From positions 1-11,148 of the forward strand of contig CAKROP010000039.1 of assembly GCA_934373375.1 (NCBI GenBank): DNA of 11,148 nucleotides, read 5' to 3'. Source of the DNA: an uncultured Anaerosacchariphilus sp. Its GTDB lineage: Bacteria > Bacillota > Clostridia > Lachnospirales > Lachnospiraceae. Of the stretch, positions 1 through 7,348 are shown piece by piece. Within the stretch, counting starts at the first letter, position 1, and the number at the start of each line of letters is the position of its first letter. The position numbers were made by a program, and so were the translations under genes. The notes beneath the pieces are model-generated. The model saw only the letters and a list, made by a program, of their open reading frames with translations, did not search any database and was not told where the DNA came from.

Positions 1-1323
1 GCCATGATGCACGGGTATCTGGTCTTTGATAAGGATGGAAAGCAGCTGGTACCCTTCCGCACCTGGAGAAATACCATCACCGGCGAGGCTTCCAAGAAAC
101 TTACCGAATTATTCCAGTACAACATTCCCCAGAGATGGAGCATTGCCCATCTGTATCAGGCCATGCTGAAGGGCGAGGAGCATGTGCCGGAGATTGACTT
201 CATGACTACTCTGGCGGGCTACATCCACTGGCAGCTCACCGGCGAGAAGACCCTGGGCGTGGGCGAGGCTTCCGGCATGTTCCCCATCGACACGGCCACA
301 AAGCAGTTTAATGCAGAAATGCTGGATAAGTTCCAGGCAAAGGTGGCTGAAAAAGGCTACGGCTGGAATATCCGTGCGATTCTGCCAAAGGTACAGAACG
401 CAGGCGAGCATGCGGGTGTGCTTACCGCGGAGGGCGCAAAGCTTCTCGATCCGACCGGCGCACTGGAAAGCGGCATTCCCATGTGTCCGCCCGAGGGCGA
501 TGCGGGAACCGGCATGGTGGCGACCAACAGCGTAGCCCAGAGAACCGGAAATGTATCCGCCGGAACCTCTGTATTTGCCATGATCGTGCTGGAGCATGAG
601 CTGAAGAAGGTACACCCGGAGATTGACCTGGTAACCACCCCGGACGGCAGTCTGGTTGGTATGGTACACTGTAACAACTGCACCTCCGACCTGAACGCCT
701 GGGTAGGTCTTTTCAAAGAATTTGCCGAGAGCTTCGGCATGAAGGTAGATATGAACGAGCTCTTCGGAACCCTGTACCGTAAGGCCCTGGAGGCAGATAA
801 GGACTGCGGCGGCCTGCTGGCATACAACTATTTCTCCGGCGAGCATTTGACCGGCTTTGAAGAAGGAAGACCGCTCTTTGTCCGCACCCCGGATGCCAAG
901 TTTAACCTGGCTAACTTCATGCGGGTACATCTTTACACCGCCCTGGGTGCGCTGAAGACAGGACTGGATATCCTGTTCAAGGAAGAGGGCGTAGAGGCAG
1001 ACGAGGTCATGGGTCACGGCGGACTCTTTAAGACAAAAGGCGTAGGCCAGAGCATCATGGCGGCAGCCATGGACGTACCGGTGACTGTCATGGAAACTGC
1101 AGGCGAGGGCGGCGCATGGGGCATCGCGCTGCTGGCAGCTTACATGAAGGAGAAGAAGGAGGGCGAGAGTCTGGGCGATTACCTGAACAACCGGGTATTT
1201 GCAGGCGAGAAGGGCGAGACCCTGGCGCCGGATCCGGAGGATGTAAAGGGCTTCGACGTATTTCTGGCGCGCTATACCGAGGGACTGGCTATCGAGCACG
1301 CGGCGGTGGATCATCTGAAATAA
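1..1323 (+). CDS. FGGY-family carbohydrate kinase, 5' truncated (possible L-ribulokinase/xylulokinase type)
   Basis: This is the C-terminal 440 residues of a cytoplasmic ATP-dependent sugar kinase. Reading frame 1 is open from the first base and ends with TAA at 1321-1323. The first Met codons are not a real start, because the visible part already begins inside the sugar-binding domain (MMHGYLVFD, then FRTWRN) and FGGY kinases are usually about 500 residues. A GDAGTG motif around local residue 166 (Asp codon at 499-501) fits the catalytic-base region of the family. It is followed by a phosphate-binding stretch [13 protein letters not shown]. The C-terminal lobe has [13 protein letters not shown] and [18 protein letters not shown], matching the FGGY_C pattern. 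Similar proteins in Clostridia are found with arabinose isomerase and ribulose-phosphate epimerase genes, so ribulokinase activity is plausible. That substrate is an inference from recalled context, and xylulose or another ketose is possible. A terminator follows directly. Confidence 0.88.
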   Translation, partial: AMMHGYLVFDKDGKQLVPFRTWRNTITGEASKKLTELFQYNIPQRWSIAHLYQAMLKGEEHVPEIDFMTTLAGYIHWQLTGEKTLGVGEASGMFPIDTATKQFNAEMLDKFQAKVAEKGYGWNIRAILPKVQNAGEHAGVLTAEGAKLLDPTGALESGIPMCPPEGDAGTGMVATNSVAQRTGNVSAGTSVFAMIVLEHELKKVHPEIDLVTTPDGSLVGMVHCNNCTSDLNAWVGLFKEFAESFGMKVDMNELFGTLYRKALEADKDCGGLLAYNYFSGEHLTGFEEGRPLFVRTPDAKFNLANFMRVHLYTALGALKTGLDILFKEEGVEADEVMGHGGLFKTKGVGQSIMAAAMDVPVTVMETAGEGGAWGIALLAAYMKEKKEGESLGDYLNNRVFAGEKGETLAPDPEDVKGFDVFLARYTEGLAIEHAAVDHLK

Positions 1324-1361
1324 AGCGAAAAGCCACAAAGATAAAGGAAAAGTTTTGCAAT

Positions 1362-1398
1362 GAAAAAGAGGAGACTGCAGGCGCGGCTCCTCTTTTTC
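1362..1398 (+). terminator. Intrinsic terminator after the sugar kinase
   Basis: A perfect 12-bp inverted repeat, GAAAAAGAGGAG (1362-1373) and CTCCTCTTTTTC (1387-1398), encloses a 13-base loop. The A-run and T-run form the base of the stem, so the structure could end transcription in either direction. It lies 38 bases after the kinase stop and only 29 bases before the regulator start, leaving almost no room for a separate promoter between them. Confidence 0.8.
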
Positions 1399-1427
1399 AG
1401 AAATATGGAAAATGAGGGGTGACAGGC

Positions 1428-3065
1428 GTGTTAAAAGTATTTCTGGTAGAAGACGAGGTCATCATGCGGGAGGGCATCAAAAATAACATCGACTGGGAGA
1501 AGGAGGGCTTTTCCTTCATGGGAGAAGCCAGCGACGGCGAGCTGGCCTATCCGCTAATTCAGAAGACCCGGCCGGATATTCTGATTACCGATATCAAGAT
1601 GCCATTTATGGACGGTCTGGAACTGAGCCGTCTGGTGAAGCAGGAAATGCCGGAGATCAAGATCATGATCTTAAGCGGCTACGATGAATTTGATTACGCC
1701 AAGGAGGCCATCAGCATCGGCATTACCGATTATCTGGTGAAGCCCTTATCCGGCGCGCAGCTTCTGGAAGCTGTGAAGCGGGTAGGGGAAAAGGTGACGG
1801 AGGAACAGCAGCAGAGGGAATTCCTGGAAACCTTTGAACGGGAGCGCCAGGAAAATCTGCAGTTGGAGCGCCAGAAATTTTTCCGGAAGCTGGTGGGCGG
1901 CAGCCAGCCGGTATCTGCCCTTCTGAAGGAGGGTCGGGAGCTTGGTATGGAGCTGGCGGCCAACGGCTACAATATCCTGCTGTTCCAGGTCTTCGCGGAT
2001 GGCCAGACGGAGGGCTACTCGGAGGAGCAGAACCGGGTGACCCGGGATATGGAAGAACTGGTGGAGACCATGCCGGAGGTCCTGATGATTGAACGGGGCC
2101 TGGAGGGCTGGGCGTTCATCCTGAAGGAGAACGGCCAGAGCTCCATGGAGGAGTTGGAGGAGCGCTTTTCCGGCATGCTGCGGACTGCGCTGGAAGCCCA
2201 GGAGGGACTGGAATATTTCGGCGGCATCGGAAATGGCGTAACGCGCTTAAGCGAACTGAAATACAGCTACCGCTCCGCCAGCAAGGCCTTTGCCTACCGG
2301 TATTTGAGGCAGCACAATCAGATCGTAAAAAGCGGTGGAGAGGCGGAAAGCGGCCCGGTGGATCAGGAGCTGGCCTTAAACGATCTGAATATGAATCACC
2401 TGGATCGGAGAGCAGTAGAGCGCTTCCTGAAGACTGGCCTTACAGATGACGCCGAGCATTTCGTGGAGGATTATCTGGTGAGTCTGGGCGAGAAGAATGC
2501 CCAGTCCCTGATGTTCCGCCAGTATGTAATTATGGATACCTATTTCGCCGCGGCCAGACTTCTGGAAGAGCTGGGTATTGGATCCGGCGAGCTGGCAGTA
2601 AGGTGTGGGGATTTTCAGAAAATGCCGGAACTATTCAGTTCCCTGAAGGCGTCGAAAGGCTATCTTCAGAAAGTGCTGGAGACGGCCATTTCCCTGAAGG
2701 AGAGCCAGGCCCAGAAAAAATACAGCTCCCTTTTGAAGGACGCGCGGACCTATATCGGGGAGCATTACGACGAGGAGGATATCTCCCTGAATACAGTGGC
2801 AGCTTCGGTGAATTTAAGCCCGAACCATTTCAGTACCATTTTCAGTCAGGAGACCGGCCAGACCTTTATTGAGTACCTGACCGGGGTGCGGATGGAGCAC
2901 GCCAAGGAGCTTCTGCGCAGCACGTCCATGAAGACAGCGGAGATCGCCTTCGCGGTGGGCTATAAGGATCCCCATTATTTCAGCTACTTGTTCAAGAAAA
3001 CCCAGGAATGTACGTCCCGGGAATTCCGGGTCGGCGCGCGGGAAAAAACGGAGGATAAGGAATGA
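1428..3065 (+). CDS. Two-component response regulator, REC plus AraC-type DNA-binding domain (YesN-like)
   Basis: This is a cytoplasmic transcription regulator of 545 residues, the partner of the histidine kinase that follows. The receiver domain spans residues 1-120. It has acidic residues E8, D9 and E10, phosphoacceptor D55 in ITDIKMP, switch S83 in LSGYDEF and K105 in VKP. A charged, probably coiled helix follows at about 118-155, then the ill-defined middle region usual for this class. The AraC domain (433-537) has two helix-turn-helix units near 455-477 and 502-527. Start choice: GAGGGG at 1414-1419 sits 8 bases before GTG 1428. An in-frame GTG at 1419 adds only three residues and overlaps that ribosome site. 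Oddity: the closing AraC motif, normally GxSPxxFR, reads ECTSREFR, so the usual Gly and Pro are missing. Likely target: the adjacent importer operon, by inference from position. Confidence 0.93.
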   Translation: MLKVFLVEDEVIMREGIKNNIDWEKEGFSFMGEASDGELAYPLIQKTRPDILITDIKMPFMDGLELSRLVKQEMPEIKIMILSGYDEFDYAKEAISIGITDYLVKPLSGAQLLEAVKRVGEKVTEEQQQREFLETFERERQENLQLERQKFFRKLVGGSQPVSALLKEGRELGMELAANGYNILLFQVFADGQTEGYSEEQNRVTRDMEELVETMPEVLMIERGLEGWAFILKENGQSSMEELEERFSGMLRTALEAQEGLEYFGGIGNGVTRLSELKYSYRSASKAFAYRYLRQHNQIVKSGGEAESGPVDQELALNDLNMNHLDRRAVERFLKTGLTDDAEHFVEDYLVSLGEKNAQSLMFRQYVIMDTYFAAARLLEELGIGSGELAVRCGDFQKMPELFSSLKASKGYLQKVLETAISLKESQAQKKYSSLLKDARTYIGEHYDEEDISLNTVAASVNLSPNHFSTIFSQETGQTFIEYLTGVRMEHAKELLRSTSMKTAEIAFAVGYKDPHYFSYLFKKTQECTSREFRVGAREKTEDKE

Positions 3066-4510
3066 AGAAACGGGACGCTTCCATTCAGAACCGTCTGAAT
3101 ATGCTTCTGATTGTCTGCCTGATACCGCTTACGGTGATGATTCTCTATCTGGTTATCATGATGCAGCGGTTTTCCGCCCGGTACGACGAGGTAGTGGAAA
3201 ATATTACCAAGGCCAACGCCTACAACATTGATTTCAAGGAAGAGATGGACTACCAGATGTACATCATCGTGGCCAATTCCGAGCGGGCAGAGGAGTTGAT
3301 CGACATCGACGGGCCGGAAAAGCTGATTACCGAGGCACGGACTGTGTTTACCGGGCTCTATGATTCCTCTTCGGAGGAATTTGCCGGGCAGCGGCTTCAG
3401 CGGATCTTAAGGAGTCTCGATATCCTGGAGGATCGGGTTCTGGAGATAGAGACGGACGCAAAAGTCAGTGGTAATTATGACAAAAATATGGAGAGCCTGG
3501 ATCTGAATATCCGCGTCCTGACGGAATTGATTCAGGAGCAGATTCAGGAATATATTTATTACGAGACGACTCATCTGGAGACCATCCGGGAAGGCATCCG
3601 GTCCGATGTAGACAATGCCATCCGCATGAGCAGTATCATTTTCATCCTGATTTTGTTCGGCGCGTATTTTATCAGCCGAAAAATCATGCAGCGGATCACG
3701 GAGCCTATCGCGGAGCTTTGCGCGGTGACCCGAAAGGCCGCGGGCGGAGACTTTACCGTGCGGGCCCCGGAGAAGAGCGAGGGCGAGATCGCGGTGCTGA
3801 ACGACAGCTTCAACCAGATGATTGAGAAAATCGGCCAGCTGGTGGAGGATATCCGTGTGGAGCAGCTGAATCTGCGGGCCACGGAGCTGAAGCTTCTCCA
3901 GGCGCAGATCAATCCCCATTTCCTCTATAATACTCTGGACACCATCATCTGGCTGGCGGAGGCGGGGCGAAAAGAAGAGGTGGTCATGATGGTGACCACG
4001 CTCTCCGACTTCTTCCGGACCACTTTAAGCAAGGGCCGGGACTATATCAGTGTCAAAGAGGAGGAGGCCCATATCCGAAGCTACTTACAGATCCAGCAGT
4101 TCCGCTACCGGGATATCCTGGAGTATACCATCGAGATTCCGGAGGAGCTCTACGATTATCCGATCCTGAAGCTGACCCTGCAGCCCCTGGTGGAAAACGC
4201 CCTGTACCACGGCATCAAGAATAAGCGGGGCCTGGGCCATATCCGGGTCACCGGATGTAAGGACGGAAAGGTCTTGCGCTTCACAGTGCAGGACAACGGC
4301 CGGGGCATGACGGCGGAGGAGCTTACGAAGGTACGAAAGGGATTGGAAAGCGAGGAGAAGGCCGACGCAGCCGATCCGTCCGGCTTTGGACTGCAGAACG
4401 TGGCTCAGCGGATGCGTCTGAATTATGGTTCGGAGTATGGAATTACCATAAAAAGTACCTTTGGCGAGGGAACGGAAATGACGGTTACGATACCCGCCGT
4501 AAAAAAATAA
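3062..4510 (+). CDS. Sensor histidine kinase, YesM/LytS-like (HAMP, His_kinase, HATPase_c)
   Basis: This is a membrane sensor kinase of 482 residues that should phosphorylate the response regulator encoded just upstream. The ATGA overlap (start 3062, regulator stop 3063-3065) and GGAGG at 3050-3054 indicate translational coupling. One membrane helix lies at about 14-34 and a second at about 190-206. They flank an extracellular domain of about 155 residues that is mostly helical and charged. A HAMP linker runs from about 207 to 260. The phosphorylated histidine is H286 in INPHFLYNTLD, the hallmark of the Firmicutes YesM family. The ATPase domain carries the N box LVENALYHGI (N379), DNGRGM (411-416) and GFGLQNVAQRM (441-451). 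All catalytic motifs are intact. The small extracellular part has no recognisable sugar-binding fold, so the signal may be a small sugar directly or a loaded binding lipoprotein. That choice is not decided by the sequence. Confidence 0.94.
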   Translation: MKKRDASIQNRLNMLLIVCLIPLTVMILYLVIMMQRFSARYDEVVENITKANAYNIDFKEEMDYQMYIIVANSERAEELIDIDGPEKLITEARTVFTGLYDSSSEEFAGQRLQRILRSLDILEDRVLEIETDAKVSGNYDKNMESLDLNIRVLTELIQEQIQEYIYYETTHLETIREGIRSDVDNAIRMSSIIFILILFGAYFISRKIMQRITEPIAELCAVTRKAAGGDFTVRAPEKSEGEIAVLNDSFNQMIEKIGQLVEDIRVEQLNLRATELKLLQAQINPHFLYNTLDTIIWLAEAGRKEEVVMMVTTLSDFFRTTLSKGRDYISVKEEEAHIRSYLQIQQFRYRDILEYTIEIPEELYDYPILKLTLQPLVENALYHGIKNKRGLGHIRVTGCKDGKVLRFTVQDNGRGMTAEELTKVRKGLESEEKADAADPSGFGLQNVAQRMRLNYGSEYGITIKSTFGEGTEMTVTIPAVKK

Positions 4511-4536
4511 ACCTTTTTCAGAAAAAATCCAACTTT

Positions 4537-4596
4537 ATACGGACACCTTTGGAAATTCAGTAAAAAAGCGAACTAATTTCCGAAGGAAGTCCGTAT
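4537..4596 (+). promoter_or_regulatory. Large imperfect dyad upstream of the importer operon (operator or weak terminator)
   Basis: The left arm, ATACGGAC plus CCTTTGGAAATT (4537-4557), pairs with the right arm, AATTTCCGAAGG plus GTCCGTAT (4575-4596). The 20 pairs include one G-T wobble and are interrupted by one extra base on the left and two on the right. The loop is 17 bases and A-rich. Each arm contains a TTTCCRAAGG-like core, so it can equally be read as two inverted protein sites about 38 bp apart. It begins 27 bases after the kinase stop and lies just upstream of the candidate promoter, where an AraC-type regulator would be expected to bind. A role as terminator of the two-component operon is possible, but the following T-run is weak (ATTAATTTGCCTG, then TTTTT). 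Confidence 0.55.
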
Positions 4597-4600
4597 TAAT

Positions 4601-4627
4601 TTGCCTGTTTTTCCGGTAAGATAACAT
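4601..4627 (+). promoter_or_regulatory. Candidate weak promoter for the importer operon
   Basis: TTGCCT (4601-4606) and TAACAT (4622-4627) resemble -35 and -10 boxes but are only 15 bases apart. The short spacing and imperfect boxes would suit a promoter that needs an activator, such as the response regulator, bound at the dyad just upstream. The leader that follows has a small hairpin, AGCCA (4632-4636) with TGGCT (4644-4648), and then a strong ribosome site AGGGAGG (4671-4677) nine bases before the ATG. Another hexamer pair could be the true one. Confidence 0.35.
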
Positions 4628-4686
4628 CATCAGCCAAGAGAAATGGCTAAAGCGTAACGCAAAATAAAAAAGGGAGGTTTTACAAC

Positions 4687-5727
4687 ATGAAAAGAAAACT
4701 TGTGAGTGTGCTGATGTGCACAGCAATGGCAGCAACACTTCTGGCAGGATGCGGCGGATCTTCCGCAGAGACTACAACCACAGATGCGGCGACTGAGGAT
4801 ACCGCAGACGGAGCTGAGGACGCGGCTCCGGCGGCAGACAGCGGCGAACTGATTAAGGTCGGCATCATCAACAACGATCCCAACGAGTCCGGTTACCGTA
4901 CCGCCAACGACAAGGATCTGAAGGCGATGTTCACCGAGGAGAACGGCTATGAGGCATCCTTCGCTTACAGCTTAAAGAACGACGAGCAGATTACCGCAGC
5001 TCAGAAGTTCATCCAGGACGGCGTTGATTACCTGCTTCTCTCCGCGGCAGATACCGCAGGCTGGGACAGCGTACTTCAGGACGCACAGGATGCAGGTATC
5101 CGTGTTATCCTGTTTGACCGTACCATCGATGCAGACGAGAGTCTGTATGAGGCTTCCATCGTATCTGATATGGACAAAGAGGGCGAGACAGCAGTTAGCT
5201 GGTTAAAGGATCAGGGACTGGACGAGTACAATATCATCCACATTCAGGGTGTTATGGGCTCCGCTGCACAGCAGGGACGTACCGGCGCTCTGGACGCAGA
5301 AGTAGCTGCAAATGACAACTGGAATCTGGTAACCCAGCAGACCGCTGAGTGGAACGCAGAGAAGGCACAGCAGATCGTACAGTCTGTCATCGACTCCGGT
5401 CAGAAATTCAACGTAATCTACGCTGAGAATGACGACATGGCAAAGGGTGCTGTAGCAGCACTTGACAAGGCAAATATCTCCCACGGCGTAGACGGGGACG
5501 TTATCGTAATGGGCTTTGACTGCAACCAGTGGGCACTTTCCGAACTGCTGGCAGGCAACTGGAACTATGACGGACAGTGCAATCCGTTCCAGGCTTCCTA
5601 CATCGACGAAGTAATTAAGACCATCGAGAGCGGCAGCGAGCCGGCTGAGAAGACTATCATCATGGAGGAGAAGGGCTTCGATGCGAAGACCATCACACAG
5701 GATGATGTAGATACCTACGGCATCTAA
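4687..5727 (+). CDS. Sugar ABC transporter substrate-binding lipoprotein 1 (periplasmic-binding-protein type 1 fold, YtfQ-related)
   Basis: This is an extracellular, membrane-anchored sugar receptor of 346 residues that delivers ligand to the importer encoded downstream. The signal peptide ends in lipobox LLAGC with lipidated Cys22, followed by a Ser/Thr/Asp/Glu/Ala-rich flexible linker to about residue 55. The mature fold begins at LIKVGIINNDPNESGYRTAND. The segments AAQKFIQDGVDYLLL and GWDSVLQDAQDAGIRVILFDRTID align by eye with the second binding protein of this operon and with E. coli YtfQ. Sequence identity is clearly lower here: the YtfQ-like SQVGSES-WR entrance is replaced by NNDPNESGYR. 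Codon choice suggests high expression: four of five Arg codons are CGT and one is AGA. It is first in the operon, behind a strong ribosome site, and is separated from the ATPase gene by a GC-rich hairpin. The ligand is unknown; a furanose sugar or a pentose is the best inference. Confidence 0.9.
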   Translation: MKRKLVSVLMCTAMAATLLAGCGGSSAETTTTDAATEDTADGAEDAAPAADSGELIKVGIINNDPNESGYRTANDKDLKAMFTEENGYEASFAYSLKNDEQITAAQKFIQDGVDYLLLSAADTAGWDSVLQDAQDAGIRVILFDRTIDADESLYEASIVSDMDKEGETAVSWLKDQGLDEYNIIHIQGVMGSAAQQGRTGALDAEVAANDNWNLVTQQTAEWNAEKAQQIVQSVIDSGQKFNVIYAENDDMAKGAVAALDKANISHGVDGDVIVMGFDCNQWALSELLAGNWNYDGQCNPFQASYIDEVIKTIESGSEPAEKTIIMEEKGFDAKTITQDDVDTYGI

Positions 5728-5742
5728 AATCAAATTTTAAGA

Positions 5743-5793
5743 GAAGCGCGGCGCAGCCGGTAAGGTAGGAATGCCAGCCCTGCGGCGCGCTTC
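5743..5793 (+). promoter_or_regulatory. GC-rich intercistronic hairpin between binding protein and ATPase genes
   Basis: GAAGCGCGGCGCAG (5743-5756) and CTGCGGCGCGCTTC (5780-5793) form 13 of 14 pairs with one G-G mismatch, enclosing a 23-base loop. Within the loop GGTA-GGAA-TGCC can form a small stem capped by a GNRA-type tetraloop. There is no proper T-run after the stem (CTTTGTAAAAG), so it is more likely a partial terminator or a barrier to 3' exonuclease decay than a full stop. Such an element would keep the binding-protein message more abundant than the downstream transporter genes, as is known for maltose-type operons. Confidence 0.75.
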
Positions 5794-5817
5794 CTTTGTA
5801 AAAGTGTTACAAATTTT

Positions 5818-5825
5818 GGAGGTGA
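5818..5825 (+). promoter_or_regulatory. Ribosome binding site that fixes the ATPase start
   Basis: GGAGGTGA lies 8 bases before GTG 5834. The longer open frame begins with ATG at 5771, but that codon lies inside the loop of the 5743-5793 hairpin and has no good ribosome site. The 21 extra residues do not resemble the N-terminus of ABC ATPases. GTG 5834 gives a 504-residue protein, the normal family size. Confidence 0.75.
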
Positions 5826-5833
5826 ACGTAAGA

Positions 5834-7348
5834 GTGGAAGACAACGCAGTATTACAGATGCGCAATATACATAAAAGCTTTCCCGGCGTACGAGCCTTAC
5901 AGGGCGTAGATTTTACTCTGAGAAAGGGCGAAATTCACGCGCTGATGGGAGAAAATGGAGCCGGAAAATCCACGCTGATTAAAGTTCTGACCGGAGTGTA
6001 CACAAAGGATGAGGGACAGATTTATCTGAACGGACATGAAAAAGAGGTGGCAATCCGCTCGCCCCAGGAGGCACAGAAGCTTGGAATCAGCCCGGTATAT
6101 CAGGAGATTACCCTGTGTCCGAACCTCTCCGTCGCCGAAAACATGTATATCGGAAGAACCGAGGGCGTGTACCAGAACTGGCGGAAGATGAACAAGGACG
6201 CGGAGAAGCTTCTGAAGTCCCTGGACATCCCGGCCACGGCCACCCAGCAGCTTTCCAGCTGCTCCATCGCGGTGCAGCAGATGATTGCCATCGCCAGAGC
6301 GGTGGATACCGACTGTAAGGTACTGATTCTTGACGAGCCCACATCTTCTCTCGATGAGCAGGAGGTGGAGAAGCTCTTCAAGCTGATGCGGGATCTGCGG
6401 GGAAGAGGCGTTGGCATCATCTTCGTAACCCATTTCCTGGATCAGGTATACGAGGTCTGCGACCGCATCACCGTTATGCGCGACGGCTGCCTGGTGGGCG
6501 AGTATGAGATCAAAGACCTGCCCCGTGTCCAGCTGGTATCCAAGATGCTGGGTAAGGAACTGGACGACCTGTCCGATATCCATGGAGAATACAAGACCTA
6601 TGAGAAGAAAGAGGGAGAGGCGCCCGTCTTCGAAGTGGAACAGCTTCAGAGTGACGCAGGCATCAAGCCCTTTGATTTCCATATTGACAAGGGAGAAGTC
6701 AACGGCTTTACCGGCCTTTTGGGATCCGGCCGAAGCGAGTGCGTGCGCGCCATCTTCGGAGCGGATCGTGTACTGGGCGGTAAGGTCAAGAAGGATGGCC
6801 GTGCAGTGAAGATTAAGAAGCCCATCGATGCCATGCGGCTGGGCATCGGCTATCTGCCCGAGGATCGGAAGCGCGACGGTATCGTCGGCGATCTGTCCGT
6901 ACGGGACAATATCATCTTGGCTCAGCAGGTGCTCCGGGGCTTCTTAAAGCCCTACTCCAAGGCTGAGGCCGAGAAGATTGCGGACGAATACATCAAGCTC
7001 TTAAGCATTAAGACCGCGTCGGCGGATACGCCGATTAAGTCTCTGTCCGGTGGTAACCAACAGAAGGTCATTCTGGCCCGCTGGCTTCTGACCCATCCGG
7101 AATACCTGATTCTGGATGAGCCGACCCGTGGTATCGACGTGGGAACCAAGGTGGATATTCAGAAGCTGGTGCTGAAGCTTGCTTCCGAAGGAATGAGCGT
7201 AACCTTCATTTCTTCGGAAATGGATGAGATGCTGCGCACCTGCTCCCGTCTGGTGGTTATGCGCGACCGGAAGGTGGTAGGCGAGCTTTCGGGCGAGGAT
7301 CTGAACCAGACCAGCGTCATGAGTACGATTGCCGGAGGTGACAAGTAA
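5834..7348 (+). CDS. ytfR: Sugar ABC transporter ATP-binding protein with two nucleotide-binding domains (YtfR/RbsA-type)
   Basis: This is the cytoplasmic motor of the importer. One 504-residue chain carries both ATPase domains, as in the RbsA, MglA, AraG and YtfR family. Domain 1 has Walker A GENGAGKST at 39-47, Q-loop Q90, a degenerate signature LSSCSIAVQQ at 140-149 in place of LSGGQ, and Walker B VLILDEPTSSLD at 163-174. Domain 2 has a degenerate Walker A, GLLGSGRSE at 294-302, with Arg where Lys is usual. It keeps a good signature LSGGNQQ (404-410) and Walker B LDEPTRGID at 427-435. This asymmetry is normal for the family: domain 1's Walker site pairs with domain 2's signature to give one competent site. 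The stop TAA overlaps the next ATG by one base. The symbol is given by family resemblance and operon make-up; the E. coli protein is about 500 residues. Transport of galactofuranose itself is not shown. Confidence 0.93.
   Translation: MEDNAVLQMRNIHKSFPGVRALQGVDFTLRKGEIHALMGENGAGKSTLIKVLTGVYTKDEGQIYLNGHEKEVAIRSPQEAQKLGISPVYQEITLCPNLSVAENMYIGRTEGVYQNWRKMNKDAEKLLKSLDIPATATQQLSSCSIAVQQMIAIARAVDTDCKVLILDEPTSSLDEQEVEKLFKLMRDLRGRGVGIIFVTHFLDQVYEVCDRITVMRDGCLVGEYEIKDLPRVQLVSKMLGKELDDLSDIHGEYKTYEKKEGEAPVFEVEQLQSDAGIKPFDFHIDKGEVNGFTGLLGSGRSECVRAIFGADRVLGGKVKKDGRAVKIKKPIDAMRLGIGYLPEDRKRDGIVGDLSVRDNIILAQQVLRGFLKPYSKAEAEKIADEYIKLLSIKTASADTPIKSLSGGNQQKVILARWLLTHPEYLILDEPTRGIDVGTKVDIQKLVLKLASEGMSVTFISSEMDEMLRTCSRLVVMRDRKVVGELSGEDLNQTSVMSTIAGGDK

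Noticed and set aside
109..1338. A 409-codon open frame on the - strand opposite the sugar kinase
   Set aside because: The + strand frame matches FGGY kinase motifs throughout. The antisense translation is Cys/His/Gln/Leu-rich with no recognisable domain, and long antisense frames are common opposite GC-rich genes.
4651..4661. Small palindrome GCGTAACGC in the importer leader as a possible catabolite-repression (cre) site
   Set aside because: It has only four-base arms and does not fit the cre consensus (WTGNNANCGNWNNCA-like) well enough to report as a site.
6254..6283. Apparent loss of the ABC signature in the first ATPase domain (LSSCSIAVQQ)
   Set aside because: Degenerate signatures in one domain are normal for RbsA/MglA/YtfR-type double ATPases. 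The second domain keeps LSGGNQQ, so this is not evidence of inactivation.
5897..6682. A 261-codon open frame on the - strand opposite the ATPase gene
   Set aside because: It lies fully over conserved ATPase motifs on the + strand, has no family resemblance and no convincing ribosome site, so it is a shadow frame.
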